Source: an uncultured Collinsella sp.
GTDB lineage: Bacteria > Actinomycetota > Coriobacteriia > Coriobacteriales > Coriobacteriaceae
Assembly: GCA_900547835.1 (NCBI GenBank)
Contig: URIJ01000131.1
Span: 1 to 5,734 of the forward strand
Reading direction: 5' to 3'
DNA: 5,734 nucleotides
Part shown: positions 1 through 5,734 of the stretch, one piece after another
Layout: every line of letters starts with the position of its first letter
Position numbering within the stretch: the first letter of the stretch is position 1
Position numbers and translations under genes: made by a program
Notes under the pieces: generated by a model
Databases searched by the model: none
What the model saw: only the letters and a program-made list of their open reading frames with translations
Told to the model about the DNA's origin: nothing

Positions 1-967
1 GGGCATATTCAGTTCCAGTCATCCAGCGAACTTCTATCTTTCCGTTTTCGCATATAACGACTGCCTGTCTTGATGAGCCGCCGCGAGCCGTTCTTAGACA
101 TCCGGCAATTTCTTCTTCACGGATTTCCCAGCGCACAACGCCCGATCGCGTGCGACGGTAAGCAGTGCGAACAATTTTTTCTTTGGCATTTAAGAAGCGC
201 TGAAGGCGCTCTGCTTGATGCGGTGCAAGTGAGTCGATAAATGCTTGTATTTGGTTTTTGTTCCACCAACGCTTGTCGTCCTCGGGAATATTTTCAACAA
301 CCATTGCAAGGCCCGTCATACGAAGTGGGCTCGGCTCGTTTAGGTGAGAGACGTGCGTAATGAGTGAAGGGTCGGAGTGAATCCAGGAGACCTTTTCAGG
401 TCGAAGCGAGGAATCGAGTCGGCTGTTGGGAAGAGGGTTTTTTAATCCGACGACAAACATGCGGGGGCGTGACTGGGGAAGCCAATGCCGTGCATCGATA
501 AAATAAGCGTCGCATGAATAGCCTAAACGATTAAATTCCTGGCAAACGAGTCTAAAGTCATCACTGTTATTAGACGTGGCAAGGCCGATGACATTTTCGA
601 GAACAAGTGCCCGCGGGGCACGATCGCTCATTCCTTCGATGGCCTTAATAAAGCCAAAGAACGCACTGGACTCTTTGCCAGAGACAAGTCCCTCCCTGTT
701 TCCCGCGAGAGATAAGTTTGTGCAAGGGCTTGACGCCCATGCGATGTCGGCTTGGGGTATTAGGTCGGGGTCGAGTGTGTGGACATCCTGCTCGACTAGA
801 TGCTCATCGCCCCAACACTGGCTGTACATGGCGCATTTAGTATGGTCTATGTCATTTGCCCAGATTGTTTTGATTCCGGCTTTTGCCATGCCGGCACGAG
901 CCAAGCCAATGCCTGAAAAAAACTCAAGCGCGGTTAGTTGTGGCGAGAACTGCAGAATGTTGTGCAT
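1..967 (-). CDS. C5-cytosine DNA methyltransferase, 3' end cut by window edge
   Basis: This protein should transfer a methyl group from SAM to C5 of cytosine in a specific DNA sequence. It would be either part of a restriction-modification system or a solitary methylase. The 322 visible residues carry the family motifs in order: motif I FFSGIGLA (16-23), motif IV SSPCTNLSLAGN (79-90, catalytic Cys82), motif VI ENV (124-126), motif VIII QSRPR (165-169), a target-recognition region of about 120 residues, and motif IX GCLRTARGGSSRQ (289-301). Only the last part (motif X) lies beyond the edge. The chosen ATG at 967 is the first after an in-frame stop at 991-989; the upstream GAAAG is a weak ribosome site. 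Codons ATA, TTA and AGA recur here and appear absent from glnN, suggesting horizontal transfer. No restriction enzyme gene is visible in the window, but one could lie to the left. The target sequence cannot be read from the protein. Confidence 0.93.
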   Translation of the reverse strand, partial: MHNILQFSPQLTALEFFSGIGLARAGMAKAGIKTIWANDIDHTKCAMYSQCWGDEHLVEQDVHTLDPDLIPQADIAWASSPCTNLSLAGNREGLVSGKESSAFFGFIKAIEGMSDRAPRALVLENVIGLATSNNSDDFRLVCQEFNRLGYSCDAYFIDARHWLPQSRPRMFVVGLKNPLPNSRLDSSLRPEKVSWIHSDPSLITHVSHLNEPSPLRMTGLAMVVENIPEDDKRWWNKNQIQAFIDSLAPHQAERLQRFLNAKEKIVRTAYRRTRSGVVRWEIREEEIAGCLRTARGGSSRQAVVICENGKIEVRWMTGTEYA

Positions 968-1076
968 GTACTGGCTTTCAGATAGTTGTTATTTGGCATC
1001 TTATGGTACTTGTTTGTGAGGACATCCGCTTACATACGGATGAGATTCCCTCGATACCGTGCCATCAATTGACATT

Positions 1077-1868
1077 TTATTCAGAATGCGAATAGCAGGT
1101 GGTGTGGGCGGCGCGGAAGCGGCAGTGCTCACGCATGCGGCAGATATTGCAGGTGGGGCGACTCTGGGCGTCGTGGACTTCGCCGTCAAACAGACCGATC
1201 ACCGCGGTCACGCTCTTGGTGGGCATGAGCAGGCTGGTCGGCGTGACGGTAAGCCCGATGAGCCGCGTGGCGTTGAGCGCATTCACGATTGAGCGCTGGG
1301 CCGTAAGCGGGCAGTCGCCATAGCCGGGACTGAAGCGCCAGTTACCGGCGAGTCCGTGTGCGGCGGCCGCAGCCTTGACCTGCTGGTCCATTTGCTCAAC
1401 GGCGGCTTCCACGTAAGCGGAGCACGCGGCGTCGAGCACGGCGCCCTCCAGGGGATGTTGGGCTCCCGTGGTGCGCAGACGGCGCTCGGCGTCCATGCCG
1501 AGGGTGCATGCCATGAGCGCGGCAAAGCGGGCATCTTTGAGATGTCGATAGATATCGCGACCTCGCAGCTCAACGTTGGTACCAACCAGACGGATGCTGG
1601 GCTCTCCCTGATCGTCCACGCCCGTGGCATCGACGGCAAACACGCGGCGCACGCCACGGGGCTCAATGTCCAGTTCCAGACGTTCAACGACAAGCTCAAT
1701 ACGTCGTGACAGTTCGGGCTCAATCTGCTGGCCGCCGTAACCCAGATACCGCAGCATCTCGGCACGGTCGACACGGGGATGGTGCGCAGCATCGACACGG
1801 TAAAGCGCCGGCGACGCAAGGTCGGCCGGCACTTCGACAGCGGTTGTATCGATGTGCGGTTTTTCCAT
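1077..1868 (-). CDS. Stand-alone methionine synthase (MetH) reactivation-domain protein
   Basis: Probably a separate SAM-binding subunit that helps reductive reactivation of cobalamin-dependent methionine synthase. The key match is RFSPGYGDCPL at residues 178-188, which fits the RxxxGY SAM-binding signature of the MetH activation domain. MPTKSVTAVIG at 215-225 matches the conserved strand after it. The N-terminal part contains RYLGYGGQ (40-47), also typical of the short family. A split reactivation domain of this kind is known from Thermotoga maritima (TM0269). The last 25 residues hold Cys240, Cys243, Cys249 and Cys258, which could bind metal or an Fe-S cluster; that is inference. The start ATG at 1868 overlaps the metF stop (TAATG), indicating translational coupling. 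An in-frame extension up to 2177 would run through metF and has no family resemblance. Length is 263 aa, far shorter than full MetH, and there is no homocysteine or B12-binding domain. Confidence 0.85.
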   Translation of the reverse strand: MEKPHIDTTAVEVPADLASPALYRVDAAHHPRVDRAEMLRYLGYGGQQIEPELSRRIELVVERLELDIEPRGVRRVFAVDATGVDDQGEPSIRLVGTNVELRGRDIYRHLKDARFAALMACTLGMDAERRLRTTGAQHPLEGAVLDAACSAYVEAAVEQMDQQVKAAAAAHGLAGNWRFSPGYGDCPLTAQRSIVNALNATRLIGLTVTPTSLLMPTKSVTAVIGLFDGEVHDAQSRPTCNICRMREHCRFRAAHTTCYSHSE

Positions 1869-2740
1869 TACCCCAGGCGCTCCATAATGGTTGCGGCGAT
1901 CGCAGGACGGTTCATAGTGTACAGGTGCAAGCCGTCGGCGCCGTGCTCCTTGAGGTCGCAAAGCTGGCGGGCTGCATAATCTACACCGGCTGCCTGCAGG
2001 CTCTCGGGGTCGTTCTCGTACTTGGCGAGAATCTTGATGACGGGGGAGGGCAGCGACGCGCCGCACATAAAGACCATGCGGCTGATCTGCGACTTGCCCA
2101 TAAACGGCATGATGCCCGCGGTAATGGGCACGGTGATGCCGGCCTTGTCGGCAAGCTCGCGAAAACGGTAGAAGCACTCGTTATCAAAGAAGAGCTGCGT
2201 CACAAAGAAGCTCGCGCCGGCGTCCTGTTTTTGCTTGAGGTGTTCGACCGAGAGGTTGAGGTCCTCACAGGCAATGTGGCCCTCGGGGTAGGCTGCGGCG
2301 CCCACGCAAAAGCCGGCGTCGACGAGCTCGGGGATAAGGTCGCGGGCGTAGGCGTAGTCCGAGGCGGGCTTGTCATCCTCGGTCGCGCCAGCGGGAAGAT
2401 CGCCACGCAGGGCCAGGATGTTTTCCACGCCGGCGGTGCGATACTCGTCGATCTTGGCGGCGATATCGGCGTGCGAGCGGCCCACGCAGGTAAGGTGTGC
2501 CACCGAGGGCGTGTCGAATTCGCTCGTAATCATATGCGCGATGGGGGCGGTGGTGGCACCGTTGCCCGAGCCGCCGGCCGAGCAGGTGACCGAGACAAAG
2601 CTCGGCGAAAGCTTGCACAGATTGCCTGCCACTTCGCGAGCCGTGTCGAGGGTCAGCTCGCCCTTGGGCGGGAACATCTCAAACGAAACGGGTGCGGTGC
2701 CCTGGGATGCTGCCTGCTTAAAAACCTCGTCGACGCGCAT
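1868..2740 (-). CDS. metF: 5,10-methylenetetrahydrofolate reductase
   Basis: A cytoplasmic flavoenzyme that reduces 5,10-methylene-THF to 5-methyl-THF, the methyl donor for methionine synthesis. The 290-residue product is close to the bacterial norm (E. coli MetF 296) and lacks the regulatory domain of eukaryotic enzymes. Visible hallmarks are SFEMFPPK (19-26, with Glu21 equivalent to the catalytic acid of the family), SVTCSAGGSG (50-59), ILALRGD (108-114, the flavin/folate-site Asp), AYPEGH (150-155), TQLFFD (181-186), GIMP (209-212) and a C-terminal GLHLYTMNR. The ATG at 2740 is chosen because MRVDEVF begins the conserved fold and a strong AGAGGAG lies 6 bases upstream. A GTG at 2806 only adds unconserved residues. 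It is the first gene of a two-gene operon whose partner starts inside its stop codon, so the two products are likely made in linked amounts. Confidence 0.96.
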   Translation of the reverse strand: MRVDEVFKQAASQGTAPVSFEMFPPKGELTLDTAREVAGNLCKLSPSFVSVTCSAGGSGNGATTAPIAHMITSEFDTPSVAHLTCVGRSHADIAAKIDEYRTAGVENILALRGDLPAGATEDDKPASDYAYARDLIPELVDAGFCVGAAAYPEGHIACEDLNLSVEHLKQKQDAGASFFVTQLFFDNECFYRFRELADKAGITVPITAGIMPFMGKSQISRMVFMCGASLPSPVIKILAKYENDPESLQAAGVDYAARQLCDLKEHGADGLHLYTMNRPAIAATIMERLG

Positions 2741-2746
2741 ATCGTG

Positions 2747-2753
2747 CTCCTCT
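2747..2753 (-). promoter_or_regulatory. Ribosome binding site of metF
   Basis: On the minus strand AGAGGAG sits 6 bases before the ATG at 2740. It decides the start against the in-frame GTG at 2806, which has no such site close by. Confidence 0.8.
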
Positions 2754-2864
2754 AGATACGTAATAGTGTGATGTGTTGTAAGGATTCTACAGCACCACTG
2801 TGTCACGGTGGAGTTTCACTCGCTATTTGAGGATACCAATCAAAGATGCCTTGCTATCGGCTTT

Positions 2865-3042
2865 CTCTATAACAGAGCGGCTAATCTAGGCACGGACTAT
2901 AAAGACTGGTATCTGATGCAAAATACCAGTTAATAGAGCTCCATCCCAAATTGACTACCCTTAAACCATGGGGAGAGGTCTGCAATTTATGCAGTTGATT
3001 GGCTGTTGAGGGTGGCAACGCCGCCTCGATAGGGTAACCTCA
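2865..3042 (+). promoter_or_regulatory. Candidate T-box-like (tRNA-sensing) leader of glnN
   Basis: AGGGTGGCAACGCC at 3009-3022 matches the T-box consensus AGGGTGGNACCGCG at 12 of 14 positions, including the TGGN that pairs with a tRNA 3' end. Upstream, the hairpin 2905-2912/2923-2930 has an apical segment with TGATGCAAA, which resembles Stem I apical loops. It is extended by CTAT/ATAG (2897-2900/2933-2936) across an AAAG internal loop, like the distal part of Stem I. A short stem at 2980-2994 sits where Stem III would be. TGGC would pair with a tRNA ending GCCA, i.e. discriminator G73, which fits tRNA-Gln among others. Against this: I cannot place a convincing specifier loop or K-turn (a CAA codon followed by A at 2947-2950 is only a possibility), and no U-tract terminator follows. 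Inference, not proof. Confidence 0.38.
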
Positions 3043-3050
3043 TTGATTGG

Positions 3051-3085
3051 TTTCGCGACAGCAACATAACGGTAATGTCGCGGAA
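3051..3085 (+). promoter_or_regulatory. Hairpin in glnN 5' leader
   Basis: CGCGACA (3054-3060) pairs perfectly with TGTCGCG (3076-3082). The stem extends by a G-U pair and two A-U pairs to 10 pairs, with a 15-base loop. No T-run follows, so it is not an intrinsic terminator. It could be an operator, a leader structure or an mRNA-stabilising stem about 80 bases before the glnN start. Confidence 0.5.
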
Positions 3086-3153
3086 ACACGGCGAGTCTAA
3101 GCTATGACTCGTTCGTTAGTAATCAACACCGCTTCTCACGCGGTGCCGATACG

Positions 3154-3160
3154 AAGGGAG
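3154..3160 (+). promoter_or_regulatory. Ribosome binding site of glnN
   Basis: AAGGGAG lies 6 bases before the ATG at 3167. This fixes the start at MAELTDRFG rather than at the in-frame ATG at 3104, which has no good site and adds 21 unconserved residues. Confidence 0.85.
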
Positions 3161-3166
3161 TTCCGT

Positions 3167-5254
<2,088 letters not shown>

Positions 5255-5283
5255 AGCGTAACTGACATATCGTCACGGTATTG

Positions 5284-5322
5284 AGCCGGGGTCCGCATCG
5301 CGCGGGCCCCGGCTATTTGTTT
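5284..5322 (+). terminator. Intrinsic terminator of glnN
   Basis: A 13-pair stem, 5284-5296 with 5302-5314 (outer AGCCGGGG/CCCCGGCT, one T-G pair inside), closes a 5-base loop ATCGC. It is followed by the T-rich TATTTGTTT. It begins 29 bases after the glnN stop codon. Confidence 0.93.
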
Positions 5323-5370
5323 GCGAAGGACGCTTTGGATCCCGCTTTGCAACTGATTCGCCCACGCAAT

Positions 5371-5412
5371 AAGGGGTCGTGGGCAAAAAACGTCAAATAT
5401 GAGTACTGTCAC
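5371..5412 (+). repeat. Left arm of 42-base imperfect inverted repeat
   Basis: The reverse complement matches 5564-5605 at 35 of 42 positions without gaps. The best block is a perfect 16-mer, CAAATATGAGTACTGT at 5394-5409, plus an A6 run and a CGTGG block. Together the arms bound a 235-bp segment. I see no target-site duplication next to them. Confidence 0.8.
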
Positions 5413-5551
5413 AAGCCCTGTAGCATTATCTTTTTGCAAAATATGCAGTGTTACGCAACATATGTCCAAGTACTTAGCTGATAAATACCTGCAATTCCTC
5501 CGACATAGGACGCCTTGTGTCAAAATCGCCTTCTGATGGCATGAAATCGCT

Positions 5552-5568
5552 GTTACTAAATTGGTAAC
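5552..5568. repeat. Near-palindrome GTTACTAAATTGGTAAC
   Basis: Eight pairs (one T-G) around a central A, abutting the right arm of the inverted repeat. Its half AATTGGTAAC recurs in the tRNA terminator at 5676-5685. It may be an operator-like site or a terminator remnant; the function is unknown. Confidence 0.45.
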
Positions 5569-5605
5569 AGTACTCATATTTGCTATTTTTTGTCCACGGG
5601 CCCTT
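5564..5605 (-). repeat. Right arm of 42-base imperfect inverted repeat
   Basis: Partner of 5371-5412. On the plus strand it carries ACAGTACTCATATTTG (5567-5582), then T6 and CCACG. The 151 bases between the arms make it a poor terminator. A small mobile element (MITE-like), a paired protein-binding site or a dispersed intergenic repeat are the options; the sequence alone does not decide. Confidence 0.8.
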
Positions 5606-5630
5606 GGATGACAGTGTGATTTTATGCCTT

Positions 5631-5647
5631 CGGGGTTCGAATCCCGG
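5631..5647 (+). other. Isolated tRNA T-arm-like sequence (possible tRNA or att remnant)
   Basis: CGGGG-TTCGAAT-CCCGG has the T-stem/T-loop pattern in plus orientation, with one G-G mismatch in the stem. Nothing upstream forms an anticodon arm, nothing pairs with the would-be acceptor strand, and no CCA follows, so it is not a complete tRNA gene. It shares GGGTTCGAATCCCG with the minus-strand tRNA at the right edge, in opposite orientation. It may be a degraded tRNA end left by integration, or chance. Confidence 0.4.
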
Positions 5648-5659
5648 CGTATGGGTAGC

Positions 5660-5691
5660 AAAAAGCCCGTCACCGAATTGGTAACGGGCTT
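5660..5691 (-). terminator. Intrinsic terminator of the minus-strand tRNA
   Basis: Read on the minus strand, AAGCCCGTTACC pairs with GGTGACGGGCTT (5691-5680 with 5674-5663; 12 pairs, one G-U). The loop is AATTC and five T's follow. The stem starts 11 bases after the tRNA CCA end. On the plus strand the same stem has a C-A mismatch and no T-run, so the minus orientation is favoured. Confidence 0.85.
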
Positions 5692-5702
5692 CTCAGATTC
5701 TG

Positions 5703-5734
5703 TGGTGCCCCCAGCGGGATTCGAACCCGCGATA
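5703..5734 (-). tRNA. tRNA gene, 3' part only (isotype not determinable)
   Basis: On the minus strand: variable-loop end TATC, T-arm GCGGG-TTCGAAT-CCCGC (5730-5714), acceptor strand TGGGGGC (5713-5707), discriminator A (5706) and an encoded CCA (5705-5703). The 5' end should therefore begin GCCCCCA outside the window. The anticodon lies beyond the right edge. The TATC plus T-arm layout is compatible with tRNA-Glu, but this is a guess. A terminator follows directly. Confidence 0.9.

Larger units (their letters stand above)
2741..3166. other. Divergent intergenic region between metF and glnN
   Basis: A 426-base stretch with no supported gene, carrying control sequences for two divergent transcription units. 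On the plus strand I see a hairpin ACTGGTAT/ATACCAGT (2905-2930), a small stem CTGCA/TGCAG (2980-2994), the T-box-like element (3006-3042) and a hairpin at 3051-3085. TTGATTGG occurs twice (2995-3002 and 3043-3050). Promoters are not clear. TATAAC at 2868-2873 is a good -10 for glnN but has no matching -35. TTGATT (3043) with CATAAC (3065), spaced 16, is a weaker alternative. For metF, TAGAAT on the minus strand near 2783-2788 is a possible -10, also without a recognisable -35. Confidence 0.6.
5323..5659. other. Gene-free stretch between glnN terminator and tRNA terminator
   Basis: About 340 bases, more A+T-rich than the genes around it. I see no reading frame with a recognisable product or a good ribosome site. 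It contains the long inverted repeat (5371-5412/5564-5605), a near-palindrome (5552-5568) and an isolated T-arm-like sequence (5631-5647). A weak hairpin GACATAGG/CCTTGTGTC lies at 5502-5521. Confidence 0.6.

Noticed and set aside
576..1019. A 147-residue plus-strand frame opposite the methyltransferase
   Set aside because: The opposite strand carries the ordered C5-methylase motifs; this translation shows nothing recognisable.
1023..1042. Hairpin CATCCG/CGGATG as a terminator of the metF operon
   Set aside because: Only 6 pairs with an 8-base loop and no T-run on either strand; at best a weak structure between the operon and the methylase.
1868..2177. N-terminal extension of the MetH-reactivation protein
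   Set aside because: The open frame continues inside metF, but the translation is Arg-rich shadow sequence. The family similarity begins after the ATG at 1868.
1706..2755. A 349-residue open frame on the plus strand opposite metF
   Set aside because: Antisense artefact of high G+C codon use; no family motifs, and metF is unmistakable on the other strand.
2741..2864. Possible SAM or other riboswitch in the metF leader (minus strand)
   Set aside because: I looked for SAM-riboswitch-like conserved cores and for a terminator or RBS-sequestering stem and saw none; only an imperfect CACC/GGTG pairing near 2793-2810.
5371..5605. CRISPR array or insertion sequence
   Set aside because: There is one inverted pair rather than regularly spaced direct repeats, and no transposase-sized frame between the arms.

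Overview
The window looks like a chromosomal segment of a high-G+C Gram-positive bacterium. The closest match I can suggest is a gut Coriobacteriia such as Collinsella. The grounds are C/G-ending codons in the core genes, a type III glutamine synthetase as a stand-alone gene, and a metF gene coupled to a small separate MetH-reactivation protein. The taxonomic assignment is inference.

Left part (1-2740), all on the minus strand: metF (5,10-methylenetetrahydrofolate reductase) overlaps by one base (TAATG) a 263-residue protein carrying the methionine synthase reactivation domain. The two form a methionine/one-carbon operon: MetF makes methyl-THF, and the second protein should rescue oxidised cobalamin in a MetH encoded elsewhere. 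After a gap of about 110 bases comes a C5-cytosine DNA methyltransferase, cut by the left edge. It uses visibly more A+T-rich codons (ATA, TTA, AGA) than its neighbours, which suggests transfer.

Middle (2741-3166): a 426-base divergent intergenic region between metF (minus) and glnN (plus). It holds several hairpins in the plus-strand leader of glnN. One element matches the T-box antiterminator consensus at 12 of 14 positions, and a hairpin about 80 bases upstream resembles a Stem I apical hairpin. I propose a tRNA-sensing (T-box-like) leader ahead of glutamine synthetase, with moderate to low confidence.

Right part (3167-5734): glnN (695 residues, GSIII) with a good ribosome binding site, followed by a strong intrinsic terminator. 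From about 5323 to 5659 there is no convincing gene. The stretch contains a 42-base imperfect inverted repeat bounding a 235-bp element, a near-palindrome, and an isolated tRNA T-arm-like sequence. The window ends in the 3' part of a minus-strand tRNA gene with encoded CCA and its own minus-strand terminator.
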